Part shown: positions 51,605-60,991 of the stretch, one piece after another
Numbering within the stretch: the stretch's first letter is position 1
Layout: every line of letters begins with the position of its first letter
Position numbers and translations under genes: made by a program
Notes under the pieces: model-generated
What the model saw: only the letters and a program-made list of their open reading frames with translations
The model's database searches: none
Told to the model about the DNA's origin: nothing
Source of the DNA: Paraburkholderia xenovorans LB400
GTDB taxonomy: Bacteria; Pseudomonadota; Gammaproteobacteria; Burkholderiales; Burkholderiaceae
Direction of reading: 5' to 3'
DNA length: 64,000 nucleotides
Assembly: GCF_000013645.1 (NCBI RefSeq)
Contig: NC_007952.1
Span: 1,426,001 to 1,490,000, forward strand

Positions 51605-52870
51605 ATGTCACACGATGATCAGAACGAGTCCGGCATGCCCTCGGCGCTGCGCCGCAAACTGTTGATGGGGCTCGCTGCCGCGCCCGCGCTGGCCATGTCC
51701 GGCATCGCGCGGGCCCAGCAGTTTCCGACCGCCAAGGTCAACACCACGCACCTTGCCGTTACCGACACGGAAGTGACGGTGGGTCAGTTGCACTCGGCAA
51801 CCGGCACGATGGCGATCTCCGAAACCGGCTCGATTCAGGCCGAGCGGCTTGCGATCGAACAGATCAATTCGGCGGGCGGCATTCTTGGCCGCAAGATCAG
51901 GATCATTCAGGAAGACGGTGCATCCGACTGGCCGACGTTCGCCGAGAAGTCGAAGAAGCTGCTGGAGAACGATCACGTCGCCGCCGTGTTCGGCTGCTGG
52001 ACGTCGGCCTCGCGCAAGGCCGTTTTGCCGATTTTCGAACGCGACAACGGCCTGCTGTACTACCCGACCTTCTACGAAGGCCTGGAGCAGTCGCACAACG
52101 TGTTCTACACCGGCCAGGAAGCGACCCAGCAGATTCTCTGGGGGCTGAACTGGGCGAATCAGACCAAGAAGGCGAAGAGCTTCTTCCTGATCGGCTCGGA
52201 CTATATCTGGCCGCGCACCTCGAACAAGATCGCGCGCAAGCATATCGAGCAGCATCTGACCGGCTGCAAGGTGGTGGGCGAGGAGTACTACCCGCTCGGC
52301 ACCACCAACTTCAACTCGCTGATCAACAAGATCAAGATCGCCAAGCCGGATTGCATCTACGCGATCATCGTCGGCGGTTCGAACGTGGCGTTCTACAAGC
52401 AGCTCAAGGCGGCCGGCATCACCGCGGACAAGCAGTTCCTGCTGACCATCTCGGTGACGGAAGACGAAGTGCTCGGCATTGGCGGCGAAAACTTCGCGGG
52501 CTTCTACTCGGCCATGAAGTATTTCGAGTCGCTCGATAACGACAACAACAAGAAATTCGTCGCGGCATTCAAGGCGAAATACGGGCCGAAATCCGTGATC
52601 GGCGACGTGACCCAGGCGGCCTATCTCGGGCCGTGGCTCTGGAAAGCGGCGGTGGAGAAGGCCGGCAGCTTCGACGTCGACAAGGTGGTGGCGGCCTCGC
52701 CGGGCATCGAATTGAAGACCGCGCCGGAGGGCTACGTGAAGATTCACGCGAACCATCACTTGTGGAGCCGCACGCGGATCGGACAGGCGCAGGTGGACGG
52801 CCAGTTCAAGGTGGTCGCGGAATCGCCGGATCTGATCGAGCCCAATCCGTTCCCGAAGGGCTACCAGTAA
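51605..52870 (+). CDS. urtA: amide/urea ABC transporter substrate-binding protein
   Basis: A 421-residue periplasmic binding protein of the UrtA/FmdD type (HAAT family). An N-terminal Tat- or Sec-like signal (RRKLLMGLAAAPALAMSGIARA, about residues 17-38) is followed by the ligand-binding fold with LHSATGTMAISETGSIQAERLAIEQINSAGGILGRKI. Residues in FGCWTSASRKAVLPIFER and LLYYPTFYEGLEQSHNVFYTG form the family's ligand cleft. The start is the ATG at 51605 after AAGGAG at 51592. It is first in the urtABCDE operon. The substrate is probably urea or short-chain amides, as in Methylophilus fmdDEF, since fmdA follows and not urease. Confidence 0.93.
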   Translation: MSHDDQNESGMPSALRRKLLMGLAAAPALAMSGIARAQQFPTAKVNTTHLAVTDTEVTVGQLHSATGTMAISETGSIQAERLAIEQINSAGGILGRKIRIIQEDGASDWPTFAEKSKKLLENDHVAAVFGCWTSASRKAVLPIFERDNGLLYYPTFYEGLEQSHNVFYTGQEATQQILWGLNWANQTKKAKSFFLIGSDYIWPRTSNKIARKHIEQHLTGCKVVGEEYYPLGTTNFNSLINKIKIAKPDCIYAIIVGGSNVAFYKQLKAAGITADKQFLLTISVTEDEVLGIGGENFAGFYSAMKYFESLDNDNNKKFVAAFKAKYGPKSVIGDVTQAAYLGPWLWKAAVEKAGSFDVDKVVAASPGIELKTAPEGYVKIHANHHLWSRTRIGQAQVDGQFKVVAESPDLIEPNPFPKGYQ

Positions 52871-52944
52871 TCACCGCGGCAAGCCACGCGTGAAGCGCGC
52901 TCGCCGCAGTGCGGGCGCGCGCCGATCAATTCGAGGAGAGCGAC

Positions 52945-53862
52945 ATGTCGGCTTCGGACATTCTTAACATCACGCTGATGCAGGGTTTCGCGGGCCTGAG
53001 CCTTTTCAGCGTGCTGCTCCTGATGGGGCTGGGGCTGGCGGTGATCTTCGGCCAGATGGGCGTCATCAATATGGCGCACGGCGAATTCATGACGATCGGC
53101 GCTTACACGATCTACATGTTTTCCCAACTGGCCGACAACTATTGGCACGGCTTCGCGCCGTTGTATTTCCCGCTCGCCATCTGCGCGGCTTTCGCGCTGG
53201 CGTTCGCAGCGGGCTGGGTCGCGGAGTGGGCGCTGATCCGTCATCTTTACCGGCGTCCGCTCGACACCCTGCTGGCGACCTGGGGCCTCAGCCTCGGCAT
53301 GCAGCAGGTATTCCGCTCGGTGTTCGGCCCGAAAGAAGTGAGCCCGACCTTGCCGGACTGGCTGATGGGTTCCTGGTCGCCGAAGCCGGGGCTCGACATT
53401 CCGATCAACGGCCTCTTCGTGATGAGCCTCGCCGTGGTGATGACGGGCGGCGTGCTGCTGGCGCTGTACCGCTCGCGCTGGGGCTTGCGTGTGCGGGCCA
53501 CGGTGGCGAACCGTCAGATGGCGAACGCGGCGGGCATCGATACGCGCAAGACCGACCGGCTGACCTTTGCGATCGGCTGCGGCATGGCCGGTGTCGCGGG
53601 CGCGGCGTTTACCGCGATCGGCTCCACCGGGCCGACCAGCGGCTCGCTCTACATCGTCGATTCGTTCCTCGTGGTGACGTTCGGCGGCGCCGCGAGCCTG
53701 CTCGGCACGGTGGCGTCCGCCTTCGGCATTGCGCAGATGCAGTCGATCAGCGAGTTCTTCATGACGGGTTCGTCGGCGCGCGTGGTGACGCTGTTGACCA
53801 TCGTGATCGTGCTGATGCTGCGGCCGCAAGGACTTTTCGCGTCGAAGGTGCGCCGTGCGTGA
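52945..53862 (+). CDS. urtB: amide/urea ABC transporter permease UrtB
   Basis: A 305-residue inner-membrane permease (LivH type). Eight or so helices and the typical MGLGLAVIFGQMGVINMAHGEFMTIGAY segment near residues 25-55 are visible. Further family features are VRATVANRQMANAAGIDT (the coupling loop) and a C-terminal GQLF-like tail MLRPQGLFASKVRRA. I chose the ATG at 52945 after GAGGAGAG. It is the first permease of the operon, 74 bp after urtA. Confidence 0.93.
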   Translation: MSASDILNITLMQGFAGLSLFSVLLLMGLGLAVIFGQMGVINMAHGEFMTIGAYTIYMFSQLADNYWHGFAPLYFPLAICAAFALAFAAGWVAEWALIRHLYRRPLDTLLATWGLSLGMQQVFRSVFGPKEVSPTLPDWLMGSWSPKPGLDIPINGLFVMSLAVVMTGGVLLALYRSRWGLRVRATVANRQMANAAGIDTRKTDRLTFAIGCGMAGVAGAAFTAIGSTGPTSGSLYIVDSFLVVTFGGAASLLGTVASAFGIAQMQSISEFFMTGSSARVVTLLTIVIVLMLRPQGLFASKVRRA

Positions 53863-53922
53863 TTTTTCATCGAGTGCGCCTCTGAACCGTTCCATCAATC
53901 GCTTCAGCCCGGAGAAACGCAT

Positions 53923-55086
53923 ATGGACCCGCTGAACCCTTCCGCCGGTGCGCCCGCTTCGCCGGGTCATGCCGCCGCCCGCGCCGGCTTGCGGCCCGCG
54001 CTGCGGCGCTGGCTCACCACCGACGGCTACGGCAGCATCGTGGTGCTGGCGGTGCTGATTCTCGTCGTGTTTCCGCTCGCGCTCGACGTGTTCCGTCTGA
54101 ATCTGATGGGCAAGTATCTGACCTACGCGTTCGTCGCCGTCGGCCTCGTGATGGCGTGGGGCTACGGCGGCGTGCTGAGTCTCGGGCAAGGCGTGTTTTT
54201 CGGCCTCGGCGGCTACTGCATGGCCATGTTCCTGAAGCTCGAAGCCTCGGATCCGGTCAGCACGAAAATCCAGTCGACGCCGGGCATTCCCGACTTCATG
54301 GACTGGAACCAGCTCACCGCGCTGCCGTTCTGGTGGAAGCCGTTTCATTCGCTGCCGTTCGCGCTTGCGGCGGTGGTGGTCGTGCCGTGCGCGCTGGCGT
54401 TCGTGGTGGGCTTCGCCATGTTCAAGCGGCGCGTGGGCGGCGTGTACTTCGCCATCATCACGCAGGCGGTGGCGCTGATTCTTTCGGTGCTGATCATCGG
54501 CCAGCAAGGCTATACGGGCGGCGTGAACGGCATCACGGATTTGCGCACCCTGCTTGGCTGGGACATTCGCGGCGACGGTGCGAAGCTGATCCTGTACTTC
54601 GTCAATGCGGTCCTGCTGCTGGTGGCGATTCTCTGTTGCCGGCAAATCCAGCGCAGCAAGCTCGGCACGCTGCTGCTCGCGATGCGTGACAAGGAAGACC
54701 GCGTGCGTTTCTCGGGCTATGACGTGGCCATGTTCAAGGTGTTCGCGTTCTGTGTCGCGGCGGTGCTGGCCGCGATCGGCGGGGCGATGTTCACGTTGCA
54801 GGTGGGCTTCATGTCACCGTCGTTCGTGGGGATCGTGCCTTCCATTGAAATGGTGATCTATGCCGCGGTGGGCGGGCGCATGTCGCTGGTCGGCGCGGTC
54901 TACGGCGCGGTGCTCGTCAATCTCGGCAAGACGTGGTTTTCCGAGAGCTTTCCGAACCTGTGGCTGTTCCTGATGGCGGCACTCTTTATTGGCGTGGTGA
55001 TGGCGTTTCCGAACGGCCTCGCCGGTCTTTACGACAGTCACGTGAAGCCGTGGCTCGCGCGCCGCGGCGCAAGGAGCGCCTCATGA
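53923..55086 (+). CDS. urtC: amide/urea ABC transporter permease UrtC
   Basis: A 387-residue LivM-type permease, longer at its N-terminus than LivM, as is usual for UrtC. It holds about nine helices, with the AWGYGGVLSLGQGVFFGLGGYCMAMFLKLEASD signature (about residues 80-112) and the coupling loop LGTLLLAMRDKEDRVRFSGYDVAMFKVFAF. It pairs with UrtB to form the channel. Its start follows urtB by 60 bp and its stop overlaps urtD by 4 bp. Confidence 0.93.
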   Translation: MDPLNPSAGAPASPGHAAARAGLRPALRRWLTTDGYGSIVVLAVLILVVFPLALDVFRLNLMGKYLTYAFVAVGLVMAWGYGGVLSLGQGVFFGLGGYCMAMFLKLEASDPVSTKIQSTPGIPDFMDWNQLTALPFWWKPFHSLPFALAAVVVVPCALAFVVGFAMFKRRVGGVYFAIITQAVALILSVLIIGQQGYTGGVNGITDLRTLLGWDIRGDGAKLILYFVNAVLLLVAILCCRQIQRSKLGTLLLAMRDKEDRVRFSGYDVAMFKVFAFCVAAVLAAIGGAMFTLQVGFMSPSFVGIVPSIEMVIYAAVGGRMSLVGAVYGAVLVNLGKTWFSESFPNLWLFLMAALFIGVVMAFPNGLAGLYDSHVKPWLARRGARSAS

Positions 55087-55826
55087 GCAATACCGATTTC
55101 GTGCTGGCGGTGGAAGAGCTGAGCGTGTCGTTCGACGGCTTCAAGGCGATCGATTCGCTCAACCTGTATGTGGACCGCGGCGAGCTGCGCGTGGTGATCG
55201 GACCGAACGGCGCGGGCAAGACGACGCTGCTCGATCTCATCTGCGGCAAGACGCGCGCGACCCACGGCAGCATCAAGTTCCGCAACGAGGAGATGACGCA
55301 GTTGCCGGAGTTTCGTCGCGTGCGCAAAGGGATAGGCCGCAAGTTCCAGACCCCGTCGATTTACGAAAACCTCTCCGTGTTCCAGAACCTCGAAGTGTCG
55401 TTTCCTCGCGGACGCGGCGTGTTCGGCGCACTGGCGTTTCGCCGCACGGACGACGTGATGGACCGCGTGCGCAGCGTGGCCGGTGAGATCGGCCTCGCGA
55501 ATCAACTGGATCTGGAAGCGGGCTTGCTCTCGCATGGCCAGAAACAGTGGCTCGAAATCGGCATGTTGCTGATGCAGGAGCCCGAACTGTTGATGCTCGA
55601 CGAGCCGATCGCCGGCATGAGCGTGCGCGAGCGCGAGATCACGGCTGAACTGCTCAAACGGATCTGCCAGAACCGCTCGATGATCGTCATCGAACATGAC
55701 ATGGCGTTCGTCGAGCAGATTGCCCACAAGGTCACGGTGATGCACCAGGGAAAGATTCTCGCCGAAGGCGCGATGGACCAGGTGCAAAACGACCCGCGCG
55801 TGATCGACGTCTACCTGGGCCACTGA
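55083..55826 (+). CDS. urtD: amide/urea ABC transporter ATPase UrtD
   Basis: A 247-residue LivG-type ATPase. Walker A is GPNGAGKTTLLD (about residues 40-51), the signature region is LSHGQKQWLEIGMLLMQEP (instead of LSGGQ), Walker B is LLMLDEPIAGM and the switch histidine lies in VIEHDMAF. It drives import together with UrtE. It overlaps urtC by 4 bp and is followed by urtE after 71 bp. The replacement of LSGGQ by LSHGQ is seen in this family. Confidence 0.94.
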   Translation: MSNTDFVLAVEELSVSFDGFKAIDSLNLYVDRGELRVVIGPNGAGKTTLLDLICGKTRATHGSIKFRNEEMTQLPEFRRVRKGIGRKFQTPSIYENLSVFQNLEVSFPRGRGVFGALAFRRTDDVMDRVRSVAGEIGLANQLDLEAGLLSHGQKQWLEIGMLLMQEPELLMLDEPIAGMSVREREITAELLKRICQNRSMIVIEHDMAFVEQIAHKVTVMHQGKILAEGAMDQVQNDPRVIDVYLGH

Positions 55827-55897
55827 GTGAGAACGAACTTGAACCGGTCACGAGTCGAACGGGAGGCGATCATGAAGCGCGCAACGAGGAGCCCAGC

Positions 55898-56587
55898 ATG
55901 TTGAATGTGGACGACGTATTCGTCAGTTATGGCCAAAGCGAGGCCTTGCACGGCATCAGCTTCAACGCCGCCCGCAACGAGACCGTGGCGATCATGGGGC
56001 GCAACGGCATGGGCAAGACCACGCTGTTCAAGTCGCTGATCGGTATTCTGCCGCTGAAAGCGGGGTCGGTGAAACTGGATGGCGAAGAGGTGTCGCGCGA
56101 CGAAAGTTTCCGGCGCGTCGCCAAAGGTATCGCGTATGTGCCGCAGGGCCGGCAAATCTTCGCCACGTTGAGCGTGGAGGAGAACATCCAGACCGGTCTG
56201 GAGAACTCGCCCACGAAGCGCGTGCCCGATGAAATCTACGCGCTCTTTCCGGTGCTCTACGAGATGCGCTCGCGCAAGGGCGGCAACCTGTCCGGCGGCC
56301 AGCAGCAACAGCTGGCGATTGCCCGCGCGCTGGTCACGGAGCCCAAGGTGCTGCTGCTCGACGAGCCCACCGAGGGCATTCAGCCGTCCATCATCAAGGA
56401 CATCGCGCGGGCGTTGAACGAGATCCGCAAGCTGCGCGACATCACGATCGTCGTGTCCGAGCAGGTGCTGAGTTTCGCGCTCGATGTGGCCGACCGGCTC
56501 TTCGTGATCGAAGGCGGGCGCCTCGTGCATGAGAGCACGCGCAGCGACGCCGACACCGTGAAGATCCGCGAGTACCTGTCGGTGTGA
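55898..56587 (+). CDS. urtE: amide/urea ABC transporter ATPase UrtE
   Basis: A 229-residue LivF-type ATPase. Walker A MGRNGMGKTTLFKSL (about residues 34-48), signature NLSGGQQQQLAIARAL, Walker B VLLLDEPTEGIQPSI. It is the last component of the five-gene transporter, followed after 36 bp by fmdA with AAGAGGAGAG as ribosome site. The five subunits of one full HAAT transporter are therefore all present. Confidence 0.94.
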   Translation: MLNVDDVFVSYGQSEALHGISFNAARNETVAIMGRNGMGKTTLFKSLIGILPLKAGSVKLDGEEVSRDESFRRVAKGIAYVPQGRQIFATLSVEENIQTGLENSPTKRVPDEIYALFPVLYEMRSRKGGNLSGGQQQQLAIARALVTEPKVLLLDEPTEGIQPSIIKDIARALNEIRKLRDITIVVSEQVLSFALDVADRLFVIEGGRLVHESTRSDADTVKIREYLSV

Positions 56588-56623
56588 GCCGACTGTCTGC
56601 AATTTCCAAGAGGAGAGTTTGCA

Positions 56624-57856
56624 ATGGCTGAAACGCTAATCAAGGTCGATCTGAACCAGTCGGCCTACGACAACGAGAACGTCCATAACCGCTGGCACCC
56701 GGATATTCCGATGGCCTGCTGGGTCAATCCGGGCGACGATTTCATTCTGGAGACTTACGACTGGACCGGCGGCTTCGTCAAGAACAACGACAGTGCCGAC
56801 GACGTGCGCGATATCGATCTCTCCATCGTGCACTTCCTGTCCGGACCGGTGGGCGTGAAGGGCGCGGAGCCGGGCGATCTGCTGGTGGTGGACCTGCTCG
56901 ACATCGGCGCGAAGCAGGAGAGCCAATGGGGCTTCAACGGTTTCTTCTCGAAGAAGAACGGCGGTGGTTTCCTGACCGATCATTTCCCGCAGGCGCAAAA
57001 GTCGATCTGGGATTTTCATGGTCTCTACACCAGTTCGCGCCATATTCCCGGCGTGAACTTCGCGGGATTGATCCACCCGGGGTTGATCGGCTGCCTGCCT
57101 GATCCGAAGATGCTGGCCACCTGGAACGAGCGCGAAGCCGCGCTGATCGCCACGGACCCGCAGCGTGTGCCCGGCCTCGCCAATCCGCCGTTTGCCGCCA
57201 CTGCGCACATGGGGCGTCTCGCCGGCGACGAGCGCGCCAAAGCCGCCGCCGAAGGGGCGCGCACGGTGCCGCCGCGCGAGCATGGCGGCAACTGCGATAT
57301 CAAGGACCTGTCGCGCGGCTCGAAGGTGTATTTCCCGGTGTACGTGGACGGCGCGGGTCTTTCCGTCGGCGATCTGCACTTCAGTCAGGGCGACGGCGAA
57401 ATCACCTTCTGCGGCGCCATTGAAATGGCCGGCTGGGTGCACATGAAGGTCGAGTTGATCAAGGGCGGCATGGAGAAATACGGCATCAGGAACCCGATTT
57501 TCAAGCCGAGTCCGATCACGCCTCACTACAACGACTACCTGATCTTCGAAGGCATCTCCGTCGACGAGCAAGGCAAGCAGCACTATCTGGACGTGCATAT
57601 CGCCTACCGCCAGGCGTGCCTGAATGCGATCGAGTATCTGAAGAAGTTCGGCTATTCGGGCGCGCAGGCTTACTCGATTCTGGGCACGGCACCGGTGCAG
57701 GGGCATATCAGCGGCGTCGTGGATGTACCGAACGCCTGCGCGACGCTGTGGTTGCCCACGCAGATTTTCGACTTCGATATCCGGCCGAACTCCGCGGGAC
57801 CCGTCAAACATATTACCGGCGGCGTGGATCTGCCTTTGTCACCGGATCTGGTCTGA
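56624..57856 (+). CDS. fmdA: formamidase/acetamidase
   Basis: A 410-residue cytoplasmic amidase of the FmdA_AmdA family (close in length to Methylophilus FmdA), which hydrolyses formamide or acetamide to ammonia and the acid. Family blocks are NRWHPDIPMACWVNPGDDFILETYDWTGG (residues about 20-48), GPVGVKGAEPGDLLVVDLLDI, FSKKNGGGFLTDHF, HPGLIGCLPD, and the metal-site-like HGGNCDIKDLSRGSK and FSQGDGEITFCGAIEM. It follows urtE in the same operon, so ammonium would be made from the amide imported by UrtABCDE. Confidence 0.95.
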   Translation: MAETLIKVDLNQSAYDNENVHNRWHPDIPMACWVNPGDDFILETYDWTGGFVKNNDSADDVRDIDLSIVHFLSGPVGVKGAEPGDLLVVDLLDIGAKQESQWGFNGFFSKKNGGGFLTDHFPQAQKSIWDFHGLYTSSRHIPGVNFAGLIHPGLIGCLPDPKMLATWNEREAALIATDPQRVPGLANPPFAATAHMGRLAGDERAKAAAEGARTVPPREHGGNCDIKDLSRGSKVYFPVYVDGAGLSVGDLHFSQGDGEITFCGAIEMAGWVHMKVELIKGGMEKYGIRNPIFKPSPITPHYNDYLIFEGISVDEQGKQHYLDVHIAYRQACLNAIEYLKKFGYSGAQAYSILGTAPVQGHISGVVDVPNACATLWLPTQIFDFDIRPNSAGPVKHITGGVDLPLSPDLV

Positions 57857-57974
57857 CGCAGACGTTTGCTGAAACACCTGAGAGGGCCGTGTCCGTAAGA
57901 CCGCCGTGCCGGGTCGCGCAAAGGCGCGGCGGTCACCGGAAATAGAACGACTTGAAGCATCCAGGGAGCACATC

Positions 57975-58304
57975 ATGCCGACTTACGATTACCGTTGCGA
58001 AAACTGCGGCCCGTTCGCCGCGATCCGCCGCGTTGCCGAACGCGACATGCCTTGCGCATGCCCCACCTGCGAGTCGCAGGCGCAACGCACGTTGAGCCTG
58101 CCTTCGTTGTCGTTGATGGCGGCAGGCGCGCGCACCGGACATCAGATCAACGAGCGCTCGGCGCATGCGCCGCAACGCTCGGGCGAATACAAACACCGGC
58201 ATGGGCCGGGGTGTGGATGCGGATCGGGCAGTACAAAGGGCGCGACGACCGCGGGGGGCCTGAAGACCAATCCCGCAGGCAGGCCGTGGATGATCAGCCA
58301 CTAG
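57975..58304 (+). CDS. fmdB: FmdB-type zinc-ribbon protein
   Basis: A 109-residue protein of the FmdB zinc-ribbon family. Starts MPTYDYRCENCG with CxxC at 8-11, and a second pair, CPTC, follows near 31-34. The tail is rich in glycine and cysteine (HGPGCGCGSGS). It was named as a regulator linked to formamidase in Methylophilus, where it is thought to act on fmdA expression. How it works is not well known. It lies 118 bp after fmdA, convergent with nrdJ. Confidence 0.9.
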   Translation: MPTYDYRCENCGPFAAIRRVAERDMPCACPTCESQAQRTLSLPSLSLMAAGARTGHQINERSAHAPQRSGEYKHRHGPGCGCGSGSTKGATTAGGLKTNPAGRPWMISH

Positions 58305-58323
58305 CCGCGACCGCGCGCGGACT

Positions 58324-60909
58324 CTACCCGCACGCGCCCACTTCACCGCACGCGGTGCAGAAGTCGCAGCCATCCTTGCGAATCACCGCATTTGCCCCGC
58401 ACGACCCGCACTTGCGCCCGAGCATCGTATGCAGCCCTTGCGCGCCGCCGGGCTGCGTCAAAACGAGGGCGTCGGCATCGGTTTCGACGGGGTGCGGGCG
58501 AATGCCGAAATCCGCCGGCAACGCGGTTTCGGCGCGCATGTGCCCGCGCGGTAGACGCGCCAGCATGCGCGAGGGCACCTGATTGCCTTCGGCGTCGAGA
58601 AAGCCGCGCCGATGCAGAATCTGCTGGATCGCAAAGGCGAGGGCGGCCACTTCCGAATCGTGCCAGCGCGGCGTGCGGTGCCCGTCCAGCCGCTGCACCT
58701 CGCCGAGCCGGACCTGGCCGCGATCCCAGGAAACCTTGCGCATATCCTGCAGGTTGCGCGCGACAAAACCGCCACGCGCCGCGAGCGACAGCGAGCGCAT
58801 CGTCGCCGTGATCCATTGCTGCGATTCGTCGCGCTGACCGGTCGGAATGAAAAACTCGATAGGCCGTTCGATGGTGACGTCCTCACCACCCAGCCGGCCC
58901 GTGACCTCGATAAACGATACCGCCACATAGAGCGACTTCTTGCCCGCCTGCGTCAGATACTCGACTTTCTCGATGATCGCGGGCAGCTCGCCCTTGGGCC
59001 GATGATCGATCGCGATTCGCAGCGGATCGAGATCGCTCTCGGTCAGCGTGTCGTCGGCTTGCGGCGGGCTCACGCTGAGCACCGCGCCGAGCGTCTCGTT
59101 GGGCCGGTAGGTGGCGAGACCCTTGAGGCCGTTTTTCCATGCGTCGAGGTAGAGGCTTTCGAACGCTTCGAACGGATAGTCGGCGGGCACGTTCACGGTC
59201 TTCGAGATCGACGTGTCCACATACGGCTGCACGGCAGCCATCATGTCGAGATGGTCGCGCGCCGACATTTCCAGCGCGCTGACGAAATAGTCCGGCAGCC
59301 GGTTGACGTCGCCGCCGAGCTCGCGATAAAGACGATACGCGTAGTCTTCCACATCGAACGATTCGCGGCTGCCGTCCGCCATCACCTTCATGCGCGTGTA
59401 GGTCCACGAGAAGGCCGGTTCGATGCCGTTCGACGCATTGTCCGCGAAGGCAAGGCTCACGGTTCCGGTCGGCGCGATGGAGAGCAGATGGCTGTTGCGG
59501 ATACCGTCGCGGCGAATCGCCTGCTTGATGTCCTCGGGCAGGCGCGAAGCGAACGTGCCGGTTTCCAGATAGCGCGCGGCGTCGAAGAGCGGAAACGCGC
59601 CGCGTTCGCGCGCCAGCTCGACGGATGCGCGATACGCCTCGTCGCGCATCAGTTGCGCGATGCCCACGGCGAAATCGCGGCCTTCCTGCGAGTTGTAGCG
59701 CAAGCCGAGCATGACGAGCGTATCGCCGAGGCCGGTGAAGCCTACTCCGATGCGCCGCTTGGCGCGCGACTCTTCGTACTGCTGCGGCAGCGGCCAGAGC
59801 GTCACGTCGAGCACGTTGTCGAGAAAGCGCACCTGGGTGCGCGTGCGTTTCGCGAGGCCGTCCCAGTCGAACGACGGCTTGCGGCCTTTGATCTGCGCGA
59901 ACGGATCGATCACGAAACGCGTGAGGTTCAGCGGGCCGAGGTTGCAGCAGCCGTATGCCGGCAACGGTTGTTCGCCGCACGGATTGGTTGCGCGAATGGT
60001 TTCGACCGCGCGCAGATTGTTGTCCTCGTTCATGCGCGAGATGAACACGATGCCGGGTTCCGCGACGTCGTAAGTGGAGCGCATGATGCGGTCCCAGATC
60101 TCGCGCGCCGGGCGTTCGCTGTAGACCCACAGGCCGTCTTCGCGTTGCCGCACGTCGTCTGCCGCACGCTGTGCCGGCGACGGTTCGGCGCGATGCACGA
60201 GTTGCCAGGGCTGATCTTCTTCGACCGCGCGCATGAATTCGTCGGTCACGCCGACCGAGACGTTGAAGTTGTTCCAGCGGCCTTTCGAATGCTTGGCCTC
60301 GATGAACTCCAGCAGGTCGGGGTGATTGCAGTCGAGCACGGCCATCTGCGCGCCGCGCCGCGAACCGGCGCTCTCAACGGTGCGGCACGACGCGTCGAAC
60401 ACGTCCATATAGCTGCACGGTCCTGAGGCCGACGAACTGGTGGTGTGGACCCGCGCGCCCTTGGGCCGGATCGCCGAGAAGTTGTAACCGACGCCGCCGC
60501 CGCGGCGCATGGTTTCGGCCGCTTGCAGCAAGGCGACGTAAATGCCGGGCAGGCCTTCTTCGTCGACGCCCTGAATCGCGTCGCCCACCGGCTGCACGAA
60601 GCAATTGATCAGCGTGGCCGCAATGCCGGTGCCCGCCGCGCTCATGATGCGGCCGGCGCCGAGCGCGCCATGCCGCAGATTGTCGACGAACAGCGCTTCG
60701 ACCGATTCGCGCAGCGCCGGCGGTTCGGCCTCGGCGACGCCGCGCGCGACGCGTTTGAATACGTCGTCAGCCGATTGTTCGTCGCCTTTCGCGTATTTTT
60801 CGAGCAGAACGTCGAGGGAGAATTGTTGCGGTGCGACGAGTGGAGCGGGAGGTGTGGGAGGTGCGGTGGGCGCGATCTGGGCGCGGGTCTGCGGCGTGTC
60901 TTCGGCCAT
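58324..60909 (-). CDS. nrdJ: adenosylcobalamin-dependent ribonucleotide reductase (class II)
   Basis: An 861-residue reductase that makes deoxyribonucleotides without oxygen, using B12 as radical source. Core motifs are the cysteine of ATNPCGEQPLPAYGCCNLG (substrate-site), KHSKGRWNNFNVSV, FGAS-like NGIEPAFSWTYTR, and the loop with RRGAQMAVLDCNHPDL. The C-terminal tail carries a zinc-ribbon-like cysteine pattern CGSCGANAVIRKDGCDFCTACG, typical of this group and thought to be the redox-active tail. It is monocistronic, with promoter and palindrome at 60967-60991. Complementary to fmdB on the other strand. Confidence 0.94.
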   Translation of the reverse strand: MAEDTPQTRAQIAPTAPPTPPAPLVAPQQFSLDVLLEKYAKGDEQSADDVFKRVARGVAEAEPPALRESVEALFVDNLRHGALGAGRIMSAAGTGIAATLINCFVQPVGDAIQGVDEEGLPGIYVALLQAAETMRRGGGVGYNFSAIRPKGARVHTTSSSASGPCSYMDVFDASCRTVESAGSRRGAQMAVLDCNHPDLLEFIEAKHSKGRWNNFNVSVGVTDEFMRAVEEDQPWQLVHRAEPSPAQRAADDVRQREDGLWVYSERPAREIWDRIMRSTYDVAEPGIVFISRMNEDNNLRAVETIRATNPCGEQPLPAYGCCNLGPLNLTRFVIDPFAQIKGRKPSFDWDGLAKRTRTQVRFLDNVLDVTLWPLPQQYEESRAKRRIGVGFTGLGDTLVMLGLRYNSQEGRDFAVGIAQLMRDEAYRASVELARERGAFPLFDAARYLETGTFASRLPEDIKQAIRRDGIRNSHLLSIAPTGTVSLAFADNASNGIEPAFSWTYTRMKVMADGSRESFDVEDYAYRLYRELGGDVNRLPDYFVSALEMSARDHLDMMAAVQPYVDTSISKTVNVPADYPFEAFESLYLDAWKNGLKGLATYRPNETLGAVLSVSPPQADDTLTESDLDPLRIAIDHRPKGELPAIIEKVEYLTQAGKKSLYVAVSFIEVTGRLGGEDVTIERPIEFFIPTGQRDESQQWITATMRSLSLAARGGFVARNLQDMRKVSWDRGQVRLGEVQRLDGHRTPRWHDSEVAALAFAIQQILHRRGFLDAEGNQVPSRMLARLPRGHMRAETALPADFGIRPHPVETDADALVLTQPGGAQGLHTMLGRKCGSCGANAVIRKDGCDFCTACGEVGACG

Positions 60910-60966
60910 GATATGCCCTCAAACGGCGCCGCGAGGGGCGCGGCGCGGTGGGTGGAAATGCGCGTC

Positions 60967-60991
60967 ACTATACCGCCGTGCGTGGCACGGC
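60967..60991 (-). promoter_or_regulatory. nrdJ promoter with adjacent palindrome
   Basis: On the minus strand, TATAGT (a good -10) lies 60 bp before the nrdJ ATG. Directly upstream is a perfect palindrome, GCCGTGC-CAC-GCACGGC (60975-60991). It is placed where a regulator would block or assist RNA polymerase. It does not match the NrdR box as I know it. Confidence 0.4.

Noticed and set aside
52861..54645. 594-codon minus frame opposite urtB and urtC
   Set aside because: The translation is His/Arg/Glu-rich without hydrophobic core or known domain, and the permeases on the other strand are clear.
58612..60426. 604-codon open frame on the plus strand
   Set aside because: It lies wholly opposite nrdJ, and its composition (Arg, Val, His, Asp) is typical of antisense frames in high-GC DNA.
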